NCBI RefSeq assembly: GCF_004919685.1
Contig: NZ_SMYZ01000054.1
Location: 62,001 to 126,000 of the forward strand
Length of the DNA: 64,000 nt
From: Mesorhizobium norvegicum
Lineage (GTDB): Bacteria > Pseudomonadota > Alphaproteobacteria > Rhizobiales > Rhizobiaceae
Direction of reading: 5' to 3'
Numbering within the stretch: the first letter of the stretch is position 1; each line of letters begins with the position of its first letter. Positions 38,237 through 46,632 of the stretch are shown here, one piece after another. Under the pieces are notes generated by a model. That model did no database searches and had not been told where the DNA came from. It was given only the letters and a program-made list of their open reading frames with translations. The position numbers and the translations under genes were made by a program.

Positions 38237-39154
38237 ATGGCAATAGCCGCGACATCAGCACCACGCGGGCCGATGGTGCTCAAGGACTGGGCCCAGCTCC
38301 TGCTGCTCGGTGCGATCTGGGGCGGCTCGTTCTTCTTTGCGCGCATCGCGGTGGCGGAACTTCATCCGCTGGTGCTGGTGCTGTTTCGCGTCGCCATCGC
38401 GGCGATCGCGCTGCAGATCTATCTCGGCCTGCGTGGCCCGTCCTTCCGCCTCGCCCTTCCCCATGCCGGCCTGTTCTTCCTGCTGGCGCTCACCAACAAC
38501 GTCGTCCCCTTCTCGCTGATCTTCGCCGGCCAGACAGAGCTTGGCGCCGGCGTCGCCTCGGTGCTCAACGCGACGACGCCGTTCTGGACATTGATCCTCG
38601 CCAACGCGCTGACATCAGACGAAAAGCTCTCCTGGAACAAGCTGGCCGGCATTGCGCTCGGCATCGCCGGCACGGCGGTGATGATCGGCCCCGGCCTGCT
38701 TGCCGGACTCGGCGGCCCGGTCTGGGCCAAATTCGCGCTGATCGGCGCTTCGCTGTCCTATGGCATTGCGCTGATGGTCGCCCGCCGCTTCAAGGGCGTG
38801 CCCTCACCGGTCATCGCCACCGGACAGTTGACGGCATCGACTATCATCATGATCCCGATCGTGCTCTTCACCTACGGTCCATCAAGCCTGTTCTCGGCCT
38901 CGCCGCCGGTCTGGACGGCCGTGCTGGCGCTGGCGCTGCTGTCCACCGCCTTTGCCTACATCCTCTATTTCAACCTCGTCGCCTCGGCCGGCGCCACCAA
39001 CGCCTCGCTGGTCACGCTTGTCGTGCCGGCCAGCGCCATGCTGCTCGGTTTTCTCTTCCTCGGCGAACGTCTAGAGCTGTTCGAGATTGGCGGCGTGTTG
39101 CTGATCGGACTCGGTCTCATCACGATCGACGGACGGCTGCTTGGTCGACGTTAG
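38237..39154 (+). CDS. EamA/DMT-family transporter
   Basis: An inner-membrane permease of the drug/metabolite transporter superfamily with two EamA repeats and about ten membrane segments. The N-terminal repeat holds LLLGAIWGGSFFFARIAV and the second repeat ends with PASAMLLGFLFLGERLE. GGGAGGG precedes the ATG. Length 305. Such proteins export amino acids or other metabolites; the substrate cannot be read from the sequence. Confidence 0.9.
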   Translation: MAIAATSAPRGPMVLKDWAQLLLLGAIWGGSFFFARIAVAELHPLVLVLFRVAIAAIALQIYLGLRGPSFRLALPHAGLFFLLALTNNVVPFSLIFAGQTELGAGVASVLNATTPFWTLILANALTSDEKLSWNKLAGIALGIAGTAVMIGPGLLAGLGGPVWAKFALIGASLSYGIALMVARRFKGVPSPVIATGQLTASTIIMIPIVLFTYGPSSLFSASPPVWTAVLALALLSTAFAYILYFNLVASAGATNASLVTLVVPASAMLLGFLFLGERLELFEIGGVLLIGLGLITIDGRLLGRR

Positions 39155-39360
39155 CGCTGCTATGACACGTCAGCGACACACCACCGCCATATTTTATTCA
39201 CAGGTCTGAAGCCGGATTTTGCCTAGGAGTTTCAAAGCCTAACGGCAAAAGCGGGGTCGCAAATCTGGTAATTACGTCGCAATGCAGCACATTTTCCGCT
39301 TGCCTGTGGCACAAATGAACCTAGACTCCTAGGCATAGCTCTTTAAGAGGAGGCTATGTC
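39155..39360. other. Leader region of the 28-residue gene
   Basis: No gene is visible. A perfect 10-bp inverted repeat, GCCTAGGAGT (39221-39230) and ACTCCTAGGC (39325-39334), is 94 bp apart. Just downstream ATAGCTCTT (39335-39343) can pair with AAGAG and CTAT around a bulged GAGG, the ribosome-binding site of the small gene. The region could be a structured 5' leader or a small RNA. Confidence 0.4.
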
Positions 39361-39447
39361 ATGGGACTTACGAGGCCTATCAACGCATTGATGATCTGTG
39401 CTGCGTTCGCCTTCATCGGGGCCCTTATTATGGGCTTTCTTCCCTGA
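39361..39447 (+). CDS. 28-residue single-pass membrane protein
   Basis: The frame MGLTRPINALMICAAFAFIG plus eight more residues ends in a TGA at 39445. GAGGAGG lies seven bases upstream of the ATG, and an intrinsic terminator follows 46 nt after the stop, so this has all the parts of a real transcription unit. Residues 8-26 form one hydrophobic segment. I do not recognise the family. It is below the size that most gene callers accept. Confidence 0.6.
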   Translation: MGLTRPINALMICAAFAFIGALIMGFLP

Positions 39448-39493
39448 CCCGCCAAGACGGGGAAGAACCAGCACAACATAGTCCATACCATTG

Positions 39494-39522
39494 AAAAGGC
39501 CGGGTTTTTACCCGGCCTTTTT
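39494..39522 (+). terminator. Intrinsic terminator of the 28-residue gene
   Basis: The 11-bp stem AAAAGGCCGGG/CCCGGCCTTTT around the loop TTTTTA, followed by Ts, is a textbook rho-independent terminator. By its symmetry it may also work on the minus strand. Confidence 0.88.
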
Positions 39523-39559
39523 GCATTTCGAGCGCTTCGTCGAGGCTCTCATGATTTGA

Positions 39560-39604
39560 GCATGATCTTTTCCGAAAACCGGATTCCACTTTTCGGGATC
39601 ATGC
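39560..39604. repeat. Rhizobial palindromic intergenic repeat
   Basis: GCATGATCTTTTCCGAAAA, a short centre, and ACTTTTCGGGATCATGC form an imperfect palindrome. This sequence type recurs between genes in many Rhizobiales. It lies right at the metF stop and may help end that transcript. Confidence 0.75.
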
Positions 39605-39605
39605 A

Positions 39606-40523
39606 CTAAGCCGCGGCCGAACCCGCCGCCTCCGCTTCGTGCGAACGGATGCCGATCATGTGGCAAACGGCGAAGACAAGGTCGGCCCGGTTCATCGTGT
39701 AGAAGTGGAAATCGCCGACACCGCGCTCGACCAGGTCCATGACCTGTTCGGCGGCCACCGCCGACGCCACCAGCGCATGCGTCTGCGGGTCCCGGTCAAG
39801 GCCCTCGAACCGTTCCGCCAGCCAGCCCGGCACATGCGCGCCCGCCCTCGCGGAAAAATTCGCGACCTGCTTGAAACTGTGAACCGGCTGGATACCCGGC
39901 ACGATGGGGATGTAGATGCCGGCGCGGCGGACGCGCTCGACATAGCGCTCGTAGAGATCGTTGTCGAAGAAGAACTGGGTGATGGCGCGCGTCGCGCCAT
40001 TGTCGACCTTGCGTTTCAGCATCTCGATGTCGGTGGCAAAATCGGGGCTTTGCGGATGCTTTTCCGGATAAGCCGCGACGGAGATGTCGAAATCCGCGAT
40101 TGCCTTAAGCCCGGCGACCAGCTCCGCGCCATTCTCGTAGCCGCCGGGATGCGGCCGATAGGGTTCGCCGACGCCGGAAGCCGGGTCGCCGCGCAGCGCC
40201 ACGAACCGGTTGATGCCGATCGACTTGTAATCCTGGATGACCGCGTTGACCTCGTCGCGCGTTGCACCGACGCAGGTCAGATGCGCCGCGGCGGGAATAG
40301 CGGTTTCCGTCAGGATGCGCTTTACAGTGCGCGCGGTGCGCTCCCGCGTCGAGCCGCCGGCGCCGTAGGTCACCGAGACGAATTTCGGCTTCAGCGGCTC
40401 CAGCCTTGTGACCGTCTCCCACAGCCTTGCTTCCATCTCGTCCGTCTTCGGCGGGAAGAATTCAAAGGAAACCCGGACCTTGTCACCGATGTCTGGGCGG
40501 CGGGAAAAGCGGAACTGGTTCAT
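39606..40523 (-). CDS. metF: Methylenetetrahydrofolate reductase
   Basis: MetF is the FAD enzyme that reduces 5,10-methylene-THF to 5-methyl-THF for methionine synthesis. Motifs: VSFEFFPPKTDEMEARLW (about 18-35), FVSVTYGAGGSTRERT, HLTCVGATRDEV, RFVALRGDP, and AITQFFFDND with PIVPGIQPV. The ATG overlaps the stop of the ArsR-methyltransferase gene (TGATG), so the two are coupled. The frame continues open upstream without family similarity. Length 305. Confidence 0.96.
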   Translation of the reverse strand: MNQFRFSRRPDIGDKVRVSFEFFPPKTDEMEARLWETVTRLEPLKPKFVSVTYGAGGSTRERTARTVKRILTETAIPAAAHLTCVGATRDEVNAVIQDYKSIGINRFVALRGDPASGVGEPYRPHPGGYENGAELVAGLKAIADFDISVAAYPEKHPQSPDFATDIEMLKRKVDNGATRAITQFFFDNDLYERYVERVRRAGIYIPIVPGIQPVHSFKQVANFSARAGAHVPGWLAERFEGLDRDPQTHALVASAVAAEQVMDLVERGVGDFHFYTMNRADLVFAVCHMIGIRSHEAEAAGSAAA

Positions 40524-41530
40524 CAGGCGATTTCCCTTATCTGCCTTGTGTCGTTGGAAGGATCGGCGATCAGCAGGCGCCGATCGCGGCCAAGCCAGAG
40601 TTTCACTGTGAGCCTGGCCTCGTTGCCGCCGCGTGGTTCGAATTCCTGGCTGTCTTCGAGATCGAGGCCGGCTTCCGAAAGCCAGTCGGCGATCTGCCGG
40701 TCGGAAAAGCCGAGCCGCATATGCGCGTGCTCGTCGCGCAGGAATTCCAGCGCATGCGGCGCGAAGTCGACGATGACCAGCCGCCCCGCCGGACGCAAAA
40801 GCCGCGCCGCCTCGCGGATGGCGCGGGCGGGATCGTCGAGATAGTGCAGCACCTGATGGATGGTGACGAGATCGAAGGCATCGCGCTCGACCGGCGGCGC
40901 GAAGATGTCGCCCTGCCGCACCTGCGCGTTCGAAACGCCGGCCTTGTCGAGATTGGCGCGCGCCACGGTCAGCATCTCGCGCGACATGTCGATGCCGACG
41001 CCGCGCCGATAGAGCGGCGAGAAGATTTCGAGCAGCCGCCCGGTGCCGGTGCCGAGATCGAGCATCGACTGAAACGGCCGCTTGCCGACCAGCTTCAACA
41101 TCGCGGCCTCGACGGCGCGGTCCGGCACATGCAGCGAGCGGATATGGTCCCAGCTTGCCGCATTGACGGAAAAATACTCGACCGCCCGGTCCTGCCGCTT
41201 GCGCTTGACCGAGGCCAGGCGCTCGAGATCGCGCTCGACCTGCGGATCGGCACCGCGAATGCCGGAAACCAGCCCCATGACGAAGTCCCGCGCGGAATCC
41301 GCGTCCGACAGGCGGAAGAAGGCCCACGACCCTTCCTGGTAGCGGCCGATCAAACCGGCCTCCAGCAAGAGCTTCAGGTGTCGCGAAACGCGCGGCTGCG
41401 ACTGGCCGAGAATTTCGGTAAGATCGGAAACGGTGAGGTCGCCGCGCGACAACAGTGCCAGTATGCGCAGCCGGCTGGATTCGGCCGCCGCCTTCAATGT
41501 ATCCACCATGGTGTCGAGCGAGACATGCAT
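40523..41530 (-). CDS. ArsR-family regulator fused to a SAM-dependent methyltransferase domain
   Basis: Residues 1-95 are an ArsR winged helix (LTEILGQSQPRVSRHLKLLLEAGLI). Residues 130-290 are a class I methyltransferase fold with MLDLGTGTGRLLEIF and DLVTIHQVLHYLDDP. No metal-binding cysteine motif is seen. Such fusions next to methionine genes are known as SAM- or SAH-sensing regulators (SahR/SamR type). Coupling to metF and a palindrome 24 bp upstream of the start support that role here. The start at 41530 has only a weak ribosome-binding site, and M8 is an alternative. Length 335. Confidence 0.88.
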   Translation of the reverse strand: MHVSLDTMVDTLKAAAESSRLRILALLSRGDLTVSDLTEILGQSQPRVSRHLKLLLEAGLIGRYQEGSWAFFRLSDADSARDFVMGLVSGIRGADPQVERDLERLASVKRKRQDRAVEYFSVNAASWDHIRSLHVPDRAVEAAMLKLVGKRPFQSMLDLGTGTGRLLEIFSPLYRRGVGIDMSREMLTVARANLDKAGVSNAQVRQGDIFAPPVERDAFDLVTIHQVLHYLDDPARAIREAARLLRPAGRLVIVDFAPHALEFLRDEHAHMRLGFSDRQIADWLSEAGLDLEDSQEFEPRGGNEARLTVKLWLGRDRRLLIADPSNDTRQIREIA

Positions 41531-41553
41531 CAGCGTATTCTCTTTGAAAAGAT

Positions 41554-41569
41554 ATAAACATATGTTTAT
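41554..41569. promoter_or_regulatory. Palindromic operator of the ArsR-metF operon
   Basis: ATAAACATATGTTTAT is a perfect 16-bp palindrome in an AT-rich patch, 24 bp upstream of the ArsR-type gene. This is the expected place for autoregulation by a dimeric winged-helix repressor. Confidence 0.7.
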
Positions 41570-41716
41570 GTCGATTTTCAAAACCTTGCAAGCGCTATGT
41601 CGCTTCCGGACAAGAAAATGGCGCATGCGTGATCTCTCGGTGCATCCGGCCCAAAAGTGGGCCCAGGTTTTGGGACAACGACATGCACGAACAAAAAGAT
41701 GCGAGATGAGAGCAGG

Positions 41717-42256
41717 ATGACCGAAACGCGTGAGATGTTCGAGGAGCGCGAAGGCGAGCAGAGGCTGGAGAAGGATCCGGCACTGATGCCGCCTGATGGC
41801 GGCATCGTCTTCATCGGCCGCATCGCCTCGCCATGGACGACGCGCGAAACATGCCCGAAGAACATGCGCACCGCGCGCGAGACCGGACAACCGGCAGTGC
41901 TGACAATAGACGCGCCCTATCGCCGTGGCCTGCAGGGGCTGGAGCGCGCCAGCCACGTCATCATCCTGTCCTGGCTGCATCACGCGCCGCGGACTCTGAT
42001 TGTGCAGAAACCCCGCCATGCGGCTGAAGCAAAAGGTGTATTCTCGCTGCGCTCCCCTGCCCGCCCCAACCCCATCGGGCTGCACATCGCCAGGCTGATT
42101 GCCGTCGACATCGGCACCGGCCGCATCGATCTCGACGCCATCGACGTGCTCGACGGCACGCCGGTCATCGACCTAAAACCCTATTTCGCCTCGACCGACG
42201 CCATTGCCGAGGCGACCATCGAAGGGCGCGACGAGCCCGATCGGATCCGGCGATGA
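41717..42256 (+). CDS. trmO: tRNA (N6-threonylcarbamoyladenosine(37)-N6)-methyltransferase
   Basis: TrmO-family (UPF0066/YaeB) enzyme that methylates t6A37 of tRNA using SAM on a beta-barrel. Motifs: IGRIASPWTTRETCPKN (about 33-49), LQGLERASHVIILSWLHHA, SLRSPARPNPIGLH and IDVLDGTPVIDLKPY are family hallmarks. I use the ATG at 41717; an earlier in-frame ATG at 41699 is possible. Length 179. Its stop overlaps the next gene by 4 bp. Confidence 0.92.
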   Translation: MTETREMFEEREGEQRLEKDPALMPPDGGIVFIGRIASPWTTRETCPKNMRTARETGQPAVLTIDAPYRRGLQGLERASHVIILSWLHHAPRTLIVQKPRHAAEAKGVFSLRSPARPNPIGLHIARLIAVDIGTGRIDLDAIDVLDGTPVIDLKPYFASTDAIAEATIEGRDEPDRIRR

Positions 42257-42567
42257 CAGCGCCGACCGGCCGCCGCCGCGCCATCGCCAAGGCGCTGACC
42301 GCACTTCTACCGCTGGCGCCCTATGCCGACATGGAGAAGATCCGCACCGACGCCGGCGCGGTTCACATGAAGACCCTGCCGCCGGGCATCGCCGTGTGGC
42401 TGGCGGCCATTGCCCATATCCGCCACATGCACACCGACTACGAAAAACTTCTGGCCGAAGGCTACGACCGCGACTCGGCGCGTTTCTTCGTCATCGAGCA
42501 GACCAACATCGTGCTCACCCGCTGGCGCGCGACACGCCTGCTCGACGCCGACGACGATGAGGAATGA
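42253..42567 (+). CDS. DUF2293-like protein
   Basis: A 104-residue protein matching the alphaproteobacterial DUF2293 type (KALTALLPLAPYADMEKIR, VWLAAIAHIRHMHTDYEKLL). A short basic N-terminus precedes the helical part, and the C-terminus is acidic. The start overlaps the trmO stop as ATGA, so the two are translated together. No function is known to me. Confidence 0.82.
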   Translation: MTAPTGRRRAIAKALTALLPLAPYADMEKIRTDAGAVHMKTLPPGIAVWLAAIAHIRHMHTDYEKLLAEGYDRDSARFFVIEQTNIVLTRWRATRLLDADDDEE

Positions 42568-42573
42568 ACGCCG

Positions 42574-43077
42574 CTACTTCCGTGTGAGCACGGCGACCGC
42601 ATTGTAGGGCTGGCCGTCGGCCTGGCCGACCCAGATCCACGACAGATTTCCCTTGAAAAACCTGACGGTGATGTTGCCGCCGTCGATGCACTTGTCCTGA
42701 CCGTAAGTGATGCTCTCGTGGTATTCCGCCGAAATATCGTCCCTGGACGTCTGCGACAGGGAGCCGCCGCAGCCGAGCGACGGATAGTCGATCGACGCGC
42801 CGCCATCGTTGATCGTCATGGCTATCGGCCAGTCGGCCCCGGCATCGCCGGCCGGGCTCTGGTGGCCGCTGCCGACCCAAGTGCCGCTCAGCGACGGCAC
42901 ATTCACCACGCAAGGCAGGTTCTGGAAGATCGGCGTCAATTCGCTGCCGGTTTTCTCGCAGCGATAGGTCTGGCCGCTCTGGCACAATTCCTCGCCTTCG
43001 CGCGCGCACTGGGCGCTGGCTTCGCCCGCGGCGGCAAACATCATCATGGCTGCTACGACGGCCCCAAACCTGCCCAT
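42574..43077 (-). CDS. Exported protein of unknown function
   Basis: A signal peptide (GAVVAAMMMFAAAGEASA, cleavage near residue 22) is followed by a mature part with eight cysteines, probably disulfide-bonded. Residues 70-165 contain a repeated aromatic/Gly pattern (SGTWVGSGHQSP, LSWIWVGQADGQPY), suggesting a small beta-barrel or lipocalin-like fold. The ATG at 43077 has GGGAGGGGAAG upstream. Length 167. I do not recognise the family. Confidence 0.78.
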   Translation of the reverse strand: MGRFGAVVAAMMMFAAAGEASAQCAREGEELCQSGQTYRCEKTGSELTPIFQNLPCVVNVPSLSGTWVGSGHQSPAGDAGADWPIAMTINDGGASIDYPSLGCGGSLSQTSRDDISAEYHESITYGQDKCIDGGNITVRFFKGNLSWIWVGQADGQPYNAVAVLTRK

Positions 43078-43232
43078 CTTCCCCTCCCGTTCAGACCTGG
43101 AATGATAAGGCAATTCCAATCCAATGTATCGGCCAGATCATCATCGAGGACGAACAGCGCCGGGCGGGTGGCTCTATGCCTTCTGCCCGGCGCCGATAGC
43201 CTGCTGATCCGCCCTGGTTGGAGAAGGCACCG

Positions 43233-44195
43233 ATGAGCCAGACGATAGCAACGCCCGATGCGAAGCCACTGCCTGCACTTGGCGCCCTCCACATCGACCC
43301 GCATTCCTACCCCGAGGGCGTCGCTTTCCTCGACGGCCAGTACCTGCCGATGTCGCAAGCCAAGATCTCGGTGCTGGATTGGGGTTTTCTGCATTCCGAC
43401 GCCACCTACGACACCGTGCATGTCTGGAACGGCCGCTTCTTCCGCCTCGACCTGCATCTCGACCGTTTCTTCGGCGGGCTGGAAAAGCTGCGCATGACCA
43501 TTCCCTTCGACCGCGACGGCGTGACCGAAATCCTGCACAATTGCGTGGCTCTATCCGGCCATCGCGCCGCCTATGTCGAAATGCTGTGCACGCGCGGCGC
43601 CTCGCCGACCTTCAGCCGCGACCCGCGCCAGGCGGTCAACCGCTTCATGGCGTTCGCCGTGCCGTTCGGCTCGGTCGCCAATGCCGAACAATTGCAGCGC
43701 GGCCTGCGTGTCGCCATCAGCGACAAGGTGCGCATTCCGCCGGCCTCGATCGATCCGGCGATCAAGAACTACCACTGGCTCGACCTGGTGCGCGGTCTCT
43801 ACGACGCCTATGACCGCGGCGCCGAGACCGCGTTGATTCTCGACTTCAACGGCAATGTCGCCGAAGGTCCGGGCTTCAACGTCTTCTGCGTCAAGGATGG
43901 CAAACTGTCGACGCCGGCTATTGGCGTGCTGCCCGGCATCACCCGCCGCACTGTCTTTGACCTGTGCGCCGAAGAAGGTCTTGCGGCAACCGCCACCGAT
44001 GTCAGTGTCGCTGCATTGCGCGAGGCAGACGAGGTTTTCATCACCTCGACCGCCGGCGGCATCATGCCGGTGACGGAGATCGACAGCGCCCGGATCGCCG
44101 ATGGGAATGTCGGTCCGGTCACCAGCCGCCTGATGGCGCTCTATTGGCAAAAGCACGACGACCCGGTCTGGTCGAGTTCGGTGAGTTATCCCTGA
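43233..44195 (+). CDS. Class IV PLP aminotransferase (D-amino acid / branched-chain type)
   Basis: A fold IV aminotransferase. Motifs are ISVLDWGFLHSDATYDT (about 47-63), the PLP lysine in PAIKNYHWLDL, NVAEGPGFNVFCV, GVLPGITRRTV and EVFITSTAGGIMPV. The ATG at 43233 has GGAGAAGG at good distance. Length 320. Sequence alone does not separate D-alanine, branched-chain and omega-type transaminases. The VWNGRFFRLDLHLDRF stretch is family-typical. Confidence 0.9.
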   Translation: MSQTIATPDAKPLPALGALHIDPHSYPEGVAFLDGQYLPMSQAKISVLDWGFLHSDATYDTVHVWNGRFFRLDLHLDRFFGGLEKLRMTIPFDRDGVTEILHNCVALSGHRAAYVEMLCTRGASPTFSRDPRQAVNRFMAFAVPFGSVANAEQLQRGLRVAISDKVRIPPASIDPAIKNYHWLDLVRGLYDAYDRGAETALILDFNGNVAEGPGFNVFCVKDGKLSTPAIGVLPGITRRTVFDLCAEEGLAATATDVSVAALREADEVFITSTAGGIMPVTEIDSARIADGNVGPVTSRLMALYWQKHDDPVWSSSVSYP

Positions 44196-44328
44196 TCAAT
44201 CAGGCGCCGTGTTCAAAAAGATTCCCCCTCGCCTCTGGAAAATCACGGGTTAGGCCGTATATGCCTGAAAGCGGAGAAGCCTCCGCTTTCACCCGAAATC
44301 ACGCCCGCAGGGGCAAGGACTCCACATC

Positions 44329-45168
44329 ATGACAAACAAGGTTTGGTTCATCACCGGATCGTCGAAGGGCTTTGGCCGCGTCTGGGCCGAGGCAGCACTC
44401 GCGCGTGGCGACCGCGTTGCCGCGACCGCCCGCGACGCCGGCACGCTCGCCGATATCGTCGAGAAATATGGCGACAACGTCGCCGCGATAAAGCTCGACG
44501 TCACCGACAAGAAAGCCGTCGATGCCGCTGTCGCCGAGGCGCACAAGCGCTTTGGCCGGATCGACGTCGTCATCAACAATGCCGGCTATGGCCATTTCGG
44601 CGCCATCGAGGAGGTCAGCGAACAGGAAGCCCGCGACCAGATCGAAACCAATGTCTTCGGCGCGCTCTGGGTCACGCAGGCCGCGCTGCCGATCATGCGG
44701 GCGCAGCGGTCCGGCCACATCATCCAGATCTCGTCGATCGGCGGCGTCAATGCCTTTGCCTCGCTCGGCCTCTACCACGCTTCGAAATGGGCGCTGGAGG
44801 CTTTCAGCCAGTCGCTGAGCATCGAGGTCGCGGAATTCGGCATCCATGTGACGCTGGTCGAGCCGGGTGGCTTCTCCACGGACTGGGCCGGTCCGTCGGC
44901 CAAAATCTCCCAACCGATCGAGGCCTACGCGCCAGCCCGCGCCAAGATGGCCGAGCGCCGTGCCAATTCGGTCGCCGGCGATCCCGAGGCCACCGGGCCG
45001 GCCATGCTGGCCATTGTCGATGCGGCCAAGCCACCGCTCCGGGTGTTCTTCGGTGACGGCGGCCTGCCGATGATACGCCAGGAATATGCCAACCGTCTCG
45101 CCACCTGGGACAAGTGGGACCACGTGTCCATCATGGCGCAAGGCGCGAAGAAAAACCGCAAGGGCTAA
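44329..45168 (+). CDS. Short-chain dehydrogenase/reductase
   Basis: A classical SDR with the NAD(P) motif ITGSSKGFGRVWAE (TGxxxGxG at 8-15), VVINNAGYGHFG, and the catalytic Tyr and Lys in YHASKWALEAF, with Ser in QISSIGG. Length 279. The Lys/Arg after the glycine motif hints at NADP. The substrate is unknown. It is followed by a perfect palindrome that acts as terminator. Confidence 0.92.
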   Translation: MTNKVWFITGSSKGFGRVWAEAALARGDRVAATARDAGTLADIVEKYGDNVAAIKLDVTDKKAVDAAVAEAHKRFGRIDVVINNAGYGHFGAIEEVSEQEARDQIETNVFGALWVTQAALPIMRAQRSGHIIQISSIGGVNAFASLGLYHASKWALEAFSQSLSIEVAEFGIHVTLVEPGGFSTDWAGPSAKISQPIEAYAPARAKMAERRANSVAGDPEATGPAMLAIVDAAKPPLRVFFGDGGLPMIRQEYANRLATWDKWDHVSIMAQGAKKNRKG

Positions 45169-45182
45169 CGCTTGGCAGCTTT

Positions 45183-45210
45183 GCTACGCCGCCTCATGAG
45201 GCGGCGTAGC
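45183..45210. terminator. Perfect 28-bp palindrome between convergent genes
   Basis: GCTACGCCGCCTCA joined directly to its reverse complement TGAGGCGGCGTAGC. It lies between the stops of the SDR gene (+) and the MOSC gene (-), and is probably a bidirectional terminator hairpin. Confidence 0.7.
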
Positions 45211-45243
45211 TCTCCCTACCCTTGGCTGTATGAGAACCCGCAG

Positions 45244-45861
45244 CTATGCCGTGTAGATCCACTGCTCCGGCACCCGCACCGAAATCTCTTCGCCGACGCT
45301 GATCGTTCCCGGTTTTTCGACCCAGGCGACGACGCCACGCAGCCGCTTCGCCGCTTTCGGGAACAGCAGCGCGCCGGCTTCGACGTCGGCCATCCCGGCA
45401 TGTTCGGCGATCGACCGGCCGGCGATGCGGCAAGGTCCGTTCTGCGCGTCGACCTTGATGGTCACGCCACCCTTGAAGAACAGCAGCGTGCCGGACGGCA
45501 GCATGGAGAGGTTCGGCACCCCTTCGATCACCAGATTGGCGCCGATCCACTCCGGCCTGATCTCGTCCAGGCCCATTCTTTCCGCAACGATGGCCAGTTC
45601 GTCTGCTGCCACAACAGACAATTGCCGCTCGTTGCGCATTTCGGTGCCGCGCGGATACCAGGGCTCGCGCCCGCCGGAGCGCCGTGTCGATCCTGCATGG
45701 AAATCGCCTGATATGCCGTCGAAACCCAGCCGCAATTCGTCCACCGGGCGCGTCTGAAAATGATCCGCTGGCGCCATGTAAAGCGCTGCCGCCTTGGCGG
45801 CAAGCTTTCGCGCGGGGATGATTTCAACAGGCTTTTCAGCCTCGGGGAAGAGATCCAGCAT
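45244..45861 (-). CDS. MOSC-domain protein
   Basis: A molybdenum-cofactor sulfurase C-terminal (MOSC) domain protein of 205 residues. The block GIEGDFHAG-like FDGISGDFHAGSTRRSGGREP, then RQLSVVAADELAIVAE and the cysteine motif AQNGPCRIAGR with RGVVAWVEKPG, are typical. These domains handle sulfur or metal-sulfur ligands. The ATG at 45861 lies 4 bp past the TetR stop with AGGAAT upstream, so it is in the same operon. Confidence 0.85.
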   Translation of the reverse strand: MLDLFPEAEKPVEIIPARKLAAKAAALYMAPADHFQTRPVDELRLGFDGISGDFHAGSTRRSGGREPWYPRGTEMRNERQLSVVAADELAIVAERMGLDEIRPEWIGANLVIEGVPNLSMLPSGTLLFFKGGVTIKVDAQNGPCRIAGRSIAEHAGMADVEAGALLFPKAAKRLRGVVAWVEKPGTISVGEEISVRVPEQWIYTA

Positions 45862-45865
45862 GGCT

Positions 45866-46507
45866 TTATTCCTTGGATGATGCCGCTTGGTTTTGCCCTT
45901 CGGCCGGCAAGGCCGCAAGAGCGGTTTGGGCCAAAACGCGCAACTCTTCGACCGAAGCACCGTCCCGCGCCTGGATCGACATGCCGTTCATGACGCCAGC
46001 GAGGTATTTGGCGAAGCCGTCGACCGGGAGGTCCGCCGGCAGGTCGCCCACCACCCTGCCCCTGGCCAGCCGATCTGCGATCGCCGCTTCACTCGCCTTG
46101 CGATAGGTTCTGAGTTCATCGGCAATGGCTTGCGCCTGTGGCGAGGCTGCCAGCGCGCCGCTGACGAACAGACAGCCACCGGGCTTGCCGGGCCTGGAAT
46201 ATGCTTCCGCCGCACCGAGCAGCAACCGCCGGATCGCCTCCCGCGTCGATACCGGCGCGCTCAGCGCCTCCAGCGCAAACCCAATCTCGGTTTCGTGGTA
46301 GCGCGTCAGCGCCTTGCGGAACAAAGTCTCCTTGTCGGTGAAGGCGTTGTAGATCTGCGGCGGCGTCAGCCCCATCGCCTCGCGCAGCATGGCCAGCGAC
46401 GTCGCCTCATAGCCATGCTCCCAGAACAGATGCATGGCCGCATTCAGCGCCCGGTCGGGGTCGAAGGCGCGCGGTCGGCCGCCGCGAGGCTTTTCCGAAT
46501 TATCCAT
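45866..46507 (-). CDS. TetR-family repressor
   Basis: The N-terminal HTH (GRPRAFDPDRALNAAMHLFW then EHGYEATSLAMLREAMGLTP, residues 9-50) is typical of TetR. The C-terminal ligand domain fits the YxaF/AcrR-like C-terminal type. It is divergent from a tautomerase and a VOC gene and upstream of a MOSC gene, so it probably controls both sides. The ATG at 46507 (MDNSEKPRGGRP) is chosen; the longer frame crosses the divergent promoter. Length 213. Confidence 0.9.
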   Translation of the reverse strand: MDNSEKPRGGRPRAFDPDRALNAAMHLFWEHGYEATSLAMLREAMGLTPPQIYNAFTDKETLFRKALTRYHETEIGFALEALSAPVSTREAIRRLLLGAAEAYSRPGKPGGCLFVSGALAASPQAQAIADELRTYRKASEAAIADRLARGRVVGDLPADLPVDGFAKYLAGVMNGMSIQARDGASVEELRVLAQTALAALPAEGQNQAASSKE

Positions 46508-46511
46508 AGCG

Positions 46512-46569
46512 ATCGATACGAAACCTATTGACTCGTCTTCTCCATATAACGTACCAATCGATACGAAAC
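46512..46569. promoter_or_regulatory. Direct repeats in the TetR/tautomerase divergent promoter
   Basis: ATCGATACGAAAC occurs twice (46512-46524 and 46557-46569), start to start 45 bp, about four helical turns. Between them is an AT-rich CCATATAACGTACC. These are probable binding sites of the adjacent TetR regulator. Confidence 0.6.
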
Positions 46570-46632
46570 ATGGCAAGCCGGAAGACATGTCAGTCGGAGG
46601 TCCCATGGAGAACCAGCAAAATGGAGAGCCAA

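Noticed and set aside
40524..41591. The metF frame staying open upstream to 41591
   Set aside because: The extra 356 codons are the out-of-frame shadow of the ArsR-methyltransferase gene; metF similarity starts at MNQFRFSRRPD.
41531..41716. A separate small gene between the ArsR and trmO genes
   Set aside because: Only short frames without a ribosome-binding site; the region is explained as a divergent promoter with the palindrome.
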